A stretch of DNA of 19,081 nucleotides from an uncultured Oscillospiraceae bacterium (GTDB lineage Bacteria; Bacillota; Clostridia; Oscillospirales; Oscillospiraceae), in assembly GCA_910587205.1 (NCBI GenBank), contig CAJULZ010000047.1, forward strand, positions 1-19,081, in the 5' to 3' direction. This document shows positions 7,601 to 14,110 of the stretch, in pieces; position 1 is the stretch's first letter, and every line of letters starts with the position of its first letter. A model generated the notes under the pieces. It did not search any database. It saw only the letters and a program-made list of their open reading frames with translations, and had not been told where the DNA came from. The position numbers and the translations under genes were made by a program.

Positions 7601-8346
7601 TCTTCTGAGATCCATTTCCGATCTGTTTGACCAGTGCGCACAAGGATGCCCTGCTGGTTGAGCGTGTAGGTGATCTCATCCATGCTCTGACCGGCCAGAT
7701 AGTCCCGGAAGATGCGGCGGACGGTTTCCGCTCGATCCTCGTCAATCTCAATTTTTCTGTTCCGGAGAACATAGCCGAAAGGGACGGCGGCGGGGAGGAA
7801 GGTGCCACCCTTCATGCGCACCTGGTAGCTCCAGTGCATATTTTCTGAGATGTTCTGGCTTTCCCGCTGCGCCATGGCGGCGAACACGGCGGTGAGCAGC
7901 TCGCCGCTCATGCTGGACGTGTCGATATGCTGCCCCTCGAAGCACAGCCCCACGCCGATGGACTTCAGCTCCCGGACGGTACTCAGGCAGTCCTTGGCGT
8001 TGCGGGCAAACTGGGAGACAGACTTGACCAGCACCTTGTCCACCCACCCACGGCGGCAGTCAGCCAGGAGCCGCTGGAAGTCCGGTCGCTTCTCTGCTGA
8101 CGTGCCGGTGATGCCCTCATCGGCATAGAGGTCTGCCATCGTCCAGTTTTGCTTGGAGCCGATCAGGGTGGTGTAGTGGTTGAGCTGAGCCATGAAGGAG
8201 TTGAGCTGATCGCTGGAGTCCGAGCTGACCCGGCAGTACGCGGCCACCCGGAACTTCTCCGGCTCCTGCCGTGGCGCGGCCTCAATCACAATGACATTTT
8301 TCTGTTCCAGCGCAAGGCTCCCACTGGTCTGCGGCTGTCTGCCCAT
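7601..8346 (-). pseudogene. Large serine recombinase A, N-terminal part fused to recombinase B
   Basis: AGGAGG precedes ATG 8346. The protein starts with a leader of about 33 residues, then the resolvase domain: RVAAYCRVSSDSSDQ (nucleophile Ser41), ADLYADEGITGTSAEKRPDF, DKVLVKSVSQFARN, and MAQRESQNISENMHW. It then enters the recombinase domain (FLPAAVPFGYVLRN, AETVRRIFRDYLAGQSMDEI). At WISEEV (about 7600) it runs into recombinase B in another frame, so everything from there, including the zinc ribbon, is lost. Related elements carry two or three recombinases in tandem; a deletion between neighbours would give this joint. SVSQFARN has Gln in place of the first conserved catalytic Arg (usually SRFARN), so activity is doubtful even without the truncation. 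Confidence 0.88.
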
Positions 8347-8400
8347 GGTCCGCACCTCCTCTTGTCAGCAACAAACAGCACCACAACCTGGCCTGAATAG

Positions 8401-8535
8401 CTATGAAATTCGGGCGGTGATCTTTTTCAGTTCCTGCTCGATAAACCCGTGCTTGGACAGCAGCCGGAGCAGGTTGCGGATGCCGCACAAATCAATGTTA
8501 GCGTTTGTCCGCGACGTGTTTTCTTCTGTACCCAT
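8401..8535 (-). CDS. Small recombinase-leader protein, 44 aa, probably C-terminally truncated
   Basis: AAGGAG lies 9 nt before ATG 8535. The product begins MGTEENTSRTNANIDLCGIRNLL and ends ELKKITARIS. Short proteins with a D-x-C-x-I-x-N-LL core and an ITARIA-like end commonly precede serine recombinase genes in Clostridial elements, and this one sits 54 nt before recombinase A on the same strand. Relatives continue past ITARIA with an IQ-G-like tail. Here TAG (8401-8403) ends the frame and the likely tail (AIQARL) continues in a neighbouring frame, so a one-base indel probably shortened it. Function unknown. Confidence 0.6.
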   Translation of the reverse strand: MGTEENTSRTNANIDLCGIRNLLRLLSKHGFIEQELKKITARIS

Positions 8536-8590
8536 ATCTGGCGCTCCTTTCCAAATGTAAAGAAAAATCAATCCTTGCGAAATAAATGCT

Positions 8591-8651
8591 TGATTTCAGA
8601 TGCCACGGGGGCTACCCGGCTGCCGAGCAACCCCCGTGGCATCTGAAATCA
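8591..8651. repeat. 21-bp perfect inverted repeat with 19-nt loop
   Basis: Arms 8591-8611 and 8631-8651 are exact reverse complements, each a TGATTTCAGATGCC block followed by ACGGGGG. There is no T-tract on either side, so it is not a standard terminator. The outer 14-base block TGATTTCAGATGCC recurs with one change at 9602-9615. The hairpin marks the left edge of a gene-poor stretch between the recombinase module and the sigma-like gene. Confidence 0.85.
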
Positions 8652-8659
8652 GGAAAATC

Positions 8660-9037
8660 TAAAGGACGTTGTATTCCTATCCTTTGTCTGCCCGTATTCA
8701 ACACTACTTCCCCGGGCATGGGCGATTGCCTGAACAGCGGCTGGCTGGGCCGCACATGGGAGTTTCACCCCGCGAGGATCGCTCGCGCCGCCCTCCTTGC
8801 GTGATCCCCATACAGGGGCTGGGACTGGACGGACGTATCCCCCGGCAGGGACCAATGCGCTTCAGCCCGCCATAAGCTGATTTTGGGACGGATGGGGACC
8901 GCTTGGCACCTTATTTGGCCGTCTTTGATGGGCGTGGTGGCTACCCACAGGTGGTCTTGGCGCATCCTCCCTCGGCGCTGGGTCCTGCCGGGAACGTATT
9001 CAGGATCGGATGTGACCGGGCTCGGCCCGGTGTTTTT
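8660..9037 (+). ncRNA. Candidate structured non-coding transcript ending at a terminator (tentative)
   Basis: There is no convincing gene here. Several short GC-rich hairpins are visible: CGCGAG-GATCG-CTCGCG near 8772, GCGGC...GCCGC near 8738, CCCC-ATACA-GGGG near 8808, and pairings around GTGG/CCAC near 8935. The stretch ends with an intrinsic terminator on the plus strand, opposite to the neighbouring genes. That arrangement fits a structured RNA or an antisense leader of the recombinase module. An alternative is a short protein in the plus frame 8895-9143, but it would read straight through the terminator, is rich in Trp and Arg, and has no good ribosome binding site. I do not recognise a known RNA family. 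Confidence 0.3.
9015..9037 (+). terminator. Intrinsic terminator
   Basis: ACCGGGC (9015-9021) pairs perfectly with GCCCGGT (9025-9031) around loop TCG, followed by G and five T. This is a classical rho-independent terminator for plus-strand transcription, although no plus-strand gene lies upstream. Confidence 0.75.
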
Positions 9038-9122
9038 CAAGGAGCAGAGTGAAATGGAAAAGACCTCCTCACTGTGTAGGCAGCGAGAGGGCCTTTTATA
9101 TAAGCTCATTTCAAAAATTGTT

Positions 9123-9572
9123 TTATTTTTTGAGGCGCCGTGAAATTGCAGACTGAGAACAGTACCATATCTCAGCCAGCCCACGCTGGTCGTGCCCTTC
9201 AATCACTATAGCTGTCAGCAGTTCTATATCTTTTGTATGGAGCTTGGCCAGCTTTGCGCTAAGATCAACATTACTGATAGCATTGACCCACGCATACCGG
9301 CTTAGAAAATCCTCCTCGTCAAAGGTGACGGAGAGTGACGAAAACCTCTTAAACCGTGTGCTTTGCTCCCCATCTATCTCGCCGCTCAAATGTGTATCCG
9401 GCAGGGCCTGCGTGTGGTTTTCATAGGTTCGCCGGGAGAGGAACATTTCCCAGTCACAGCTATACATGGCTTCAATGGCAGATGGGGACATCCCGGCATC
9501 CGTATATTCCTTCCGGAGCTGTCTCCACTCCAAATCAAACTGCCGTTTCTCTTTCGCATAGTTAAAGCCCAT
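9123..9572 (-). CDS. Sigma-70-like helix-turn-helix regulator of a mobile element
   Basis: AGGAGG lies 8 nt before ATG 9572. The 149-residue protein starts MGFNYAKEKRQFDLEWRQL, has a middle SRRTYENHTQALPD segment, and ends in a region-4-like helix-turn-helix (LLTAIVIEGHDQRGLAEI, then CSQSAISRRLKK). Proteins of this type are common in Clostridial integrative elements next to recombinases, where they probably control element genes (family knowledge). The last residues look shifted: one more A in the A-run at 9126-9131 would extend RRLKK to RRLKKIKQFLK and stop at 9106-9108, the usual family ending. That is a terminal frameshift or a homopolymer read error, and the DNA-binding part is intact. 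Confidence 0.78.
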   Translation of the reverse strand: MGFNYAKEKRQFDLEWRQLRKEYTDAGMSPSAIEAMYSCDWEMFLSRRTYENHTQALPDTHLSGEIDGEQSTRFKRFSSLSVTFDEEDFLSRYAWVNAISNVDLSAKLAKLHTKDIELLTAIVIEGHDQRGLAEIWYCSQSAISRRLKK

Positions 9573-9590
9573 GCGTTTGACCTCCTGTTC

Positions 9591-9636
9591 TTCTGAAATC
9601 TTGATTTCAGAAGCCGGAGGCCCCCGGCAACGGGGG
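9591..9636. repeat. Palindrome plus GNRA-type hairpin upstream of the sigma-like gene
   Basis: 9591-9612 is a perfect palindrome: TTCTGAAATC, TT, GATTTCAGAA. It continues into TGATTTCAGAAGCC (9602-9615), a near copy of the arms at 8591-8651. Next, CCCCCG (9621-9626) pairs with CGGGGG (9631-9636) around GCAA, a stable GNRA tetraloop. As they lie just upstream of the ATG at 9572, they would form in the leader of the regulator mRNA and could control its translation. Confidence 0.65.
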
Positions 9637-9678
9637 AGACAGGATTGAGCGTTTACCGATGTTCGAGGGTAAAGCGAC

Positions 9679-9709
9679 GCGCCGGATGCCTTTGATAAGC
9701 GTCCGGCGC
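9679..9709. repeat. 8-bp GC-rich inverted repeat
   Basis: GCGCCGGA (9679-9686) pairs with TCCGGCGC (9702-9709) around a 15-nt loop. It lies in the non-coding interval between the sigma-like gene and the response-regulator fragment. No T-tract is adjacent, so its role is unknown. Confidence 0.55.
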
Positions 9710-9767
9710 ATATGTATAAGATTTGACAGATTTCGACATTGCTGGGTTGGAGGTGGCCAAAGGATGC

Positions 9768-9790
9768 GGTGATTTTTTTGAAAAATCACC
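9768..9790. repeat. 10-bp AT-rich hairpin
   Basis: GGTGATTTTT (9768-9777) pairs with AAAAATCACC (9781-9790) around TTG. It carries internal T and A runs but no external T-tract. It may be an operator or a weak terminator. Confidence 0.5.
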
Positions 9791-9848
9791 CCAGTAAATT
9801 GACAGCAAATACACGTCTTGGTCCTTCCCATGTGACCACCGCGCAAAA

Positions 9849-9939
9849 ACAGCGGTCTTGAAATGTCATTTCAAAACCGCTGTAGATTTGTTTATCACTT
9901 TTGGGTACGCCAATACGCGCCTGTTCAAACAGCGGTTTT
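9849..9939. repeat. ACAGCGGT repeat set: long hairpin plus a third copy
   Basis: ACAGCGGT (9849-9856) pairs with ACCGCTGT (9876-9883). Inside, TTGAAATG (9858-9865) pairs with CATTTCAA (9867-9874), leaving one mismatch in an almost uninterrupted stem. A third copy, ACAGCGGTTTT, lies at 9930-9939 and matches the reverse complement of the right arm. Repeated inverted blocks in a gene-free stretch could be an element end or a recombinase binding site (inference). Confidence 0.6.
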
Positions 9940-10014
9940 CTATATGCCGTCTGGCAGGCTGTTTACTTTATTGTCATCCAATTTTTACCGGCAAATTTAT
10001 TTTGCCACGCAATT

Positions 10015-10054
10015 CTCACAAAGTTCTCACAATTCCCTCACAATACTATCACAC
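10015..10054 (-). promoter_or_regulatory. Direct-repeat array with 11-bp period, probable response-regulator operator
   Basis: On the minus strand the heptamer TTGTGAG occurs three times at an exact 11-bp period (plus-strand CTCACAA at 10015, 10026 and 10037). A weaker fourth copy lies at 10048. OmpR/PhoB-type regulators bind head-to-tail repeats spaced 11 bp apart, as at PHO boxes (established knowledge). Here the array overlaps the stop of an OmpR-type regulator fragment and points to a downstream gene that is no longer present to the left. Confidence 0.6.
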
Positions 10055-10485
10055 TCATCGCAAATTTCAACAAAATTTGGGGTGAAACGGTAGCCTACAC
10101 GATGCACGGTGTGTATATAGCGAGGGTTTTCCGGATCTGGCTCAATGGCCTGACGTAATAAATAGATGGGCTGCGAGATGCCGCGGTCATAGCCAGCATC
10201 CATATTCCAGGCATTTTCGCATATCCGTTCCGCAGAAAGGACCTCATCTGGATGCTTCATAAAATAATGCAGGAGTGAAAACTCCCTGGGGCGGAGTCTG
10301 ACACTCCGCTCTTTCACTCGCACTACGCATCGTGCGGGGTCAATATAAATGTCATCGATTTGAAAGTCCTGTCTTTCCTGAGCACTGTGTTGGTCGTAAC
10401 CTGTGTAGCGGCGAAACTGCGCCATGATATGGTCTGCGGTCAAATCCACAGAACAGTGTGTTCCAACGCATAAATCGGCGCCTTT
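10027..10485 (-). pseudogene. OmpR/PhoB-type response regulator, receiver domain missing
   Basis: The open frame from 10485 begins KGADLCVGTHCSVDLTADHIM, which looks like the last strand and helix of a receiver domain. It then gives a complete winged-helix effector: RCVVRVKERSVRLRPREFSLLHYF, HPDEVLSAERICENAW, and PRYIHTVHRVGYRF at the end. A TAG at 10486-10488 precedes it, and no Asp-phosphorylation domain can be found upstream. About 110 N-terminal residues are missing compared with the usual 220-235. A GTG at 10449 has no strong ribosome binding site. No histidine kinase is nearby. If made, the effector domain alone could still bind DNA, possibly the 11-bp repeats at its own 3' end. Confidence 0.85.
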
Positions 10486-10556
10486 CTATTACAGAACCGC
10501 CCCAACCGAGGCTTATTAATTCGGAAATTTTTTACAAACGTTGCGCATTTGACTAT

Positions 10557-10583
10557 AAAAAAGCGGGGCTGTTGCCCCGCTTT
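10557..10583 (-). terminator. Intrinsic terminator of the right-hand minus-strand unit
   Basis: AAAGCGGGGC (10560-10569) pairs with GCCCCGCTTT (10574-10583) around TGTT. On the minus strand the stem is followed by six T. It would end transcription coming from the MFS transporter region and isolates the response-regulator fragment from it. Confidence 0.85.
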
Positions 10584-10684
10584 CATGAGCTAACTGCTTT
10601 TCCATAAAGTTTTGAGCATCTGCACCGTTTCTGCTCGGATAGTCTCCCTGGAAATAGATTTTGGCTGAAACCATGACAGCCAGC

Positions 10685-10870
10685 TTAACAGACGTCTTGT
10701 ATTGGGGGGTGGATATCCCCGGGCAGAAACCGCTTGACCGCCTCCCGGAAGTCCGTCTCCTTAAAGAGGCGGGTCAGAAGTTTAAAGACTTGATATTGTC
10801 TGTGGGTAGATTTAAAAAGGGAAGCGTCAGCAGACAATGTTGGCATTCCTGTCACACTTAAAATCATCAA
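10685..10870 (-). CDS. Unrecognised short ORF (61 aa), possible gene remnant
   Basis: This stretch lies between the MFS gene and the terminator at 10557-10583. The best frame begins MMILSVTGMPTLSADASLFK, continues RLFKETDFREAVKRFLPG, and stops with TAA at 10685. The LSADASLF-K...Y stretch resembles a recurring motif near the start of small uncharacterised bacterial proteins, which is only a weak hint. No ribosome binding site is visible. A second open piece in another frame (WFQPKSISRETIRAE... to a TAG near 10597) runs up to the terminator, so this may be a frameshifted end of a larger gene. No function assigned. Confidence 0.3.
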   Translation of the reverse strand: MMILSVTGMPTLSADASLFKSTHRQYQVFKLLTRLFKETDFREAVKRFLPGDIHPPIQDVC

Positions 10871-10955
10871 GTTATAGTAGGAGATACCGTTTTACAAAGA
10901 ATAGAAGATATTGTGGCCGATGTATTGAGGCGATGCATAAATGCGGAATTGGATA

Positions 10956-12194
10956 TTAATTCTGTTGTATTCTACTACGCTTTGCAGAATAGTTTTGGAG
11001 AAGGCAAAGAGTGAAAAATGATATGGCACAAAGCCCAATTCCAAACACGAATACAAGGTTAAAACTCCCGGTGAGATCGTAGACATAGGGAAATGCCGCG
11101 CTGAATGCGGCAAAAACGATGTTGCTAACGGATTGCGCTTTGCCAACATTCTTTTTGTACCGCGTTTCCCCGTAAATGTTCAAGAAAAGAAGCGAGGGAG
11201 CAATTGTGGAGATAGAATAGGCTAAGCCGTAGAAAAGCGTACCCACATAGAGGATGGGCAGTGTGCGGGCAAATAGTAAAAAGATTGCCATTGATGCGGC
11301 CAGGAATGTCAAATAGAGCCGAATGGCTCGATAAATCCCTGCCCGGTCGGCTAAAGTGCCGAATATCAGCTTGCCCAACAGATTTCCCACCATGCAGCAG
11401 CTTGTCATGATCGCACCCACAGAAATTGTGTAGCCGATGGACTGGGCATAGGTTGACAGCTGATTGTTAAACTGCACCAGACCGCCCCCGGCCACGATGG
11501 CCAGCAGGCACAGTGCGAAAATATACCTGGAAGGGACCGCCTGCGCCGCCTTTCCATGAGACTTGTCATCCGCCGGAGGCTCGCTTTCGGGATGGGCGCC
11601 GTAGGGCAGACAGCCCGCCGTTTCCGGGGATTTCACTAAAAGGAGCAGGCTTGGGAAAACAACCAGGCACAAGCTGAGCGCGGCCATTATAACGGCGGTA
11701 GTGCGCCAGCCAAAGGTGATAATCAACTGAGAACAAATCGGACTGAACACCGCGCTTGTAGCGCCGGAGGCCGCCATGGTCAACCCGATTACAAAGCCGT
11801 TTTTTTCATGAAACCAATTGTTGAGCACAATGGGAATGATGACCGGGACGCACCCCGAACCGATTCCCGCAAAGACCGCCGCGATATACCATTGCCAGAG
11901 CTGACCGAAGCAGGACATCATACCCACAGAAATGCAGTAGGCGGCCCCCAGCACGGCTAACACGACACGGGCATTTTTATGGAAGAAAAACCAGCAGGCA
12001 GTATTGATGGTGGCGGCGGAAACCAGGGAACGGATGGTATAATATAGGGACAAGTCCCCGGCACGAAAGCCGGTTTCAGACAGGATTGCCGCGAACAGGA
12101 TGCCGGTGCAGTTCATCAGGATGCCGATGATTCCCGCCTGTATGAGGATCATCGCAATCAGGATGATCCAAGCGCGGTGAAGTTTCTTTTTCAT
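10956..12194 (-). CDS. MFS transporter, oxalate/formate-antiporter (OFA) / monocarboxylate-like
   Basis: AAGGAGG lies 8 nt before ATG 12194, which I prefer over upstream in-frame starts because MKKKLHRAWIILIAMILIQ is a normal first helix. The 412 residues form about 12 hydrophobic segments with a central charged loop (HPESEPPADDKSHG). The segment GSGCVPVIIPIVLNNWFHEKNGFVIGL matches the loop typical of OFA/MCT carriers (WF-x-K-x-G-x-x-x-G). Such carriers move oxalate, formate, lactate or related anions. It is the last gene of a same-strand series behind the CitMHS transporter and the esterase, about 140 nt after the latter, with a strong hairpin between. The ORF is intact. Substrate not determinable here. 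Confidence 0.87.
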   Translation of the reverse strand: MKKKLHRAWIILIAMILIQAGIIGILMNCTGILFAAILSETGFRAGDLSLYYTIRSLVSAATINTACWFFFHKNARVVLAVLGAAYCISVGMMSCFGQLWQWYIAAVFAGIGSGCVPVIIPIVLNNWFHEKNGFVIGLTMAASGATSAVFSPICSQLIITFGWRTTAVIMAALSLCLVVFPSLLLLVKSPETAGCLPYGAHPESEPPADDKSHGKAAQAVPSRYIFALCLLAIVAGGGLVQFNNQLSTYAQSIGYTISVGAIMTSCCMVGNLLGKLIFGTLADRAGIYRAIRLYLTFLAASMAIFLLFARTLPILYVGTLFYGLAYSISTIAPSLLFLNIYGETRYKKNVGKAQSVSNIVFAAFSAAFPYVYDLTGSFNLVFVFGIGLCAISFFTLCLLQNYSAKRSRIQQN

Positions 12195-12266
12195 AGCCGT
12201 TAACCTCCTTGTGAGGTGTCTCATATGCGGAGTGCGGCTGTCCCGTTTTGGGAACGGCCTACATGG

Positions 12267-12299
12267 TTGGAGGGCAGCCGGTATCGGACTGCCCTCCAA
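12267..12299 (-). promoter_or_regulatory. 11-bp perfect intercistronic hairpin
   Basis: TTGGAGGGCAG (12267-12277) pairs perfectly with CTGCCCTCCAA (12289-12299) around an 11-nt loop, between the esterase stop and the MFS start. It lacks a T-tract, so it may be an RNA processing or stability element, or a partial terminator that lowers MFS expression. Confidence 0.5.
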
Positions 12300-12333
12300 T
12301 GCGCGTCAGCGCTTGTTTGGTTATTGGGGGGCC

Positions 12334-14055
12334 TTACATCGCTTCCTCTCCCATATACAGAAGCGTTCCGTCCTCCCGCCGCGAGAACCGGCACATAAAC
12401 TCGTCATACGCAATCCAGCTCTCCTTGGGGTAGTTTGCGTGGGACATATTTTTGACCGAGCCCACCGTGAGCATGGGGACATTCTTGGCGTTGCGGTATA
12501 CGTAGTAGTCGATTTCACCGCAGGTATAGCGCAACGGCGTCTCGTTCAGGCCATAGGCCTTCATCGCCGAGCGCAGGAAATCGGCGATGCGTTTCTTGAC
12601 GCGGTATTCCAACTCCCCGTTTTCCGGGTCGGCACACAGCCAGTCATGGTTGCCAAACAGGAACATCAGCGGGATGGCTGGCTGAATGGCCTCGGGGAAC
12701 GGCTCCTGGCGCTGGGGGTTGACCAGGGACGACCAGGGGGAGGCGGCGGCAAATACGTTAGGGGCGCGCAGGGCCATCTGCGCCGTCATCATGCCGCCGC
12801 TGGACTGGCCGCACAGGTAGACCCGGGAGGCGTCAATGTTCCGGCGGGCCTTCACATCGTCCACCACCGCCAAAATAAACTCCGCGCTGTCCATCTGCCG
12901 CCCCTGGTATTGACCGCCCCAGGACAGGACGTTGGGCAGGCCGCCCGGGCGCTGCTGGTAGATGCTGGACTCCGGGAAAACCGCGATAAAGCCCCGCTCC
13001 TCGGCGACCCTGTTCATACCGGACAGATCCATGAAGGACTCCGCGCTGCCGCCCCGCCCATGGAGCACCACCAGCAGGGGAACCGGACCGGCTGACTCTT
13101 TGACACAATCCGGCACATATTCGTACCAAAGGCGGGTAAAGCCCTCATGCTCCATGGTGTGGAGCTCCGCGCCGTATTCCACTGGGTCCTCAAATATGCG
13201 CAGCGTCTTGGTGCCAAAGCACCTGTGCCTACGGGCCTTGCCGATATACCCCCAGACGGCGGCGATAAGCGCGGGATCGGGCTCGCCGGTAAAACCATTG
13301 GTCACCCGGACTTGGGCGATCTTCTCCTCGTTGATCTGGCTGATTTTACAGACCGTACTGGGAAAATAGATCTCGTTTGCGAAGGAGTTGGAAAACGGTT
13401 CGCCGTCGGAATCGTTCTGGACCTTCCAATACTGGCAGACCTGGGCGTTGGCCCCGGAATTTTCCCCCCACAGCATCCACACCGGGAGCTGGGTCTTGGT
13501 GGCGCTGATGATGAGCTCCGTCCCGCCCGTGCTTTCCGCACCGGCGCACACCTCCGCGTTCAGCATGGCCGCGCCGTCCAGGTCGCCGAAGGTAGCCAGC
13601 CCCGACCACTCGCTGGTCATTTTCATGGCGGCCTGTTGGGCGACGGAAGCCCCCCGGCCAATGCCCACGGCATAGATGTTGTCCTGCATGGTCACATAGT
13701 AATTGCGGGCCTGGATCTGGGTGTAGACCTTGTTCATGTAGTCGGCGTCAGAGCCGTCCAGCGCCCAGCCGCCCTCCAGGGGTGTGAGCACATGGAGGAA
13801 AATCTTCTCCCGGTCGGCCAGGGCCATCCAGCCACTGGCCTCCAAATAGTCCAGCGTATCCACTTCATCGGGCGGGGCCACAACCAGGCAGCGTTGGTTG
13901 TAGAGCAGCCCCGGCGTCAAATAGGTGTAGAATTTCCGCGTCACACCGTTCAGTTCCAGCTCCTCCTCAAAGAGGCCGCTGAACAGGCAGCGTTTTTGTT
14001 CCGTCCGATCCACCTCGAGATTGCCCACATCTTGCGGAAAGCGGTTTACTACCAT
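12334..14055 (-). CDS. Two-module esterase, PHB-depolymerase/feruloyl-esterase-like C-terminal domain
   Basis: GGAGGG lies a few nt before ATG 14055. The 573-residue protein has no signal peptide, so it is probably cytoplasmic. Residues about 310-560 are a serine esterase of the polyhydroxybutyrate depolymerase/LpqC kind: oxyanion strand LLVVLHGRGG (328-336), nucleophile CGQSSGG (Ser418), FGNHDW (Asp471) and MSHANYP (His539). Residues about 30-280 resemble a second alpha/beta hydrolase fold whose elbow reads GIGRGA (131-136), with Gly in place of the nucleophile, so it is probably non-catalytic. It sits 55 nt after a carboxylate transporter and before an MFS carrier, suggesting hydrolysis of an imported ester or polymer fragment (inference). 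Intact. Confidence 0.85.
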   Translation of the reverse strand: MVVNRFPQDVGNLEVDRTEQKRCLFSGLFEEELELNGVTRKFYTYLTPGLLYNQRCLVVAPPDEVDTLDYLEASGWMALADREKIFLHVLTPLEGGWALDGSDADYMNKVYTQIQARNYYVTMQDNIYAVGIGRGASVAQQAAMKMTSEWSGLATFGDLDGAAMLNAEVCAGAESTGGTELIISATKTQLPVWMLWGENSGANAQVCQYWKVQNDSDGEPFSNSFANEIYFPSTVCKISQINEEKIAQVRVTNGFTGEPDPALIAAVWGYIGKARRHRCFGTKTLRIFEDPVEYGAELHTMEHEGFTRLWYEYVPDCVKESAGPVPLLVVLHGRGGSAESFMDLSGMNRVAEERGFIAVFPESSIYQQRPGGLPNVLSWGGQYQGRQMDSAEFILAVVDDVKARRNIDASRVYLCGQSSGGMMTAQMALRAPNVFAAASPWSSLVNPQRQEPFPEAIQPAIPLMFLFGNHDWLCADPENGELEYRVKKRIADFLRSAMKAYGLNETPLRYTCGEIDYYVYRNAKNVPMLTVGSVKNMSHANYPKESWIAYDEFMCRFSRREDGTLLYMGEEAM

Positions 14056-14110
14056 ACGAATTCCCTCCAGTTTTTAATCGTTCCGTTTTGCGTAGCGGCC
14101 AGGGTATTGT

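Noticed and set aside
8883..9143. Plus-strand 86-aa ORF as a real protein
   Set aside because: It reads through a clear intrinsic terminator, has odd composition and no good ribosome binding site.
10015..10054. Short repeats as a CRISPR array
   Set aside because: The period is 11 bp with 4-bp gaps, far too short for repeat-spacer units, and there are no cas genes.
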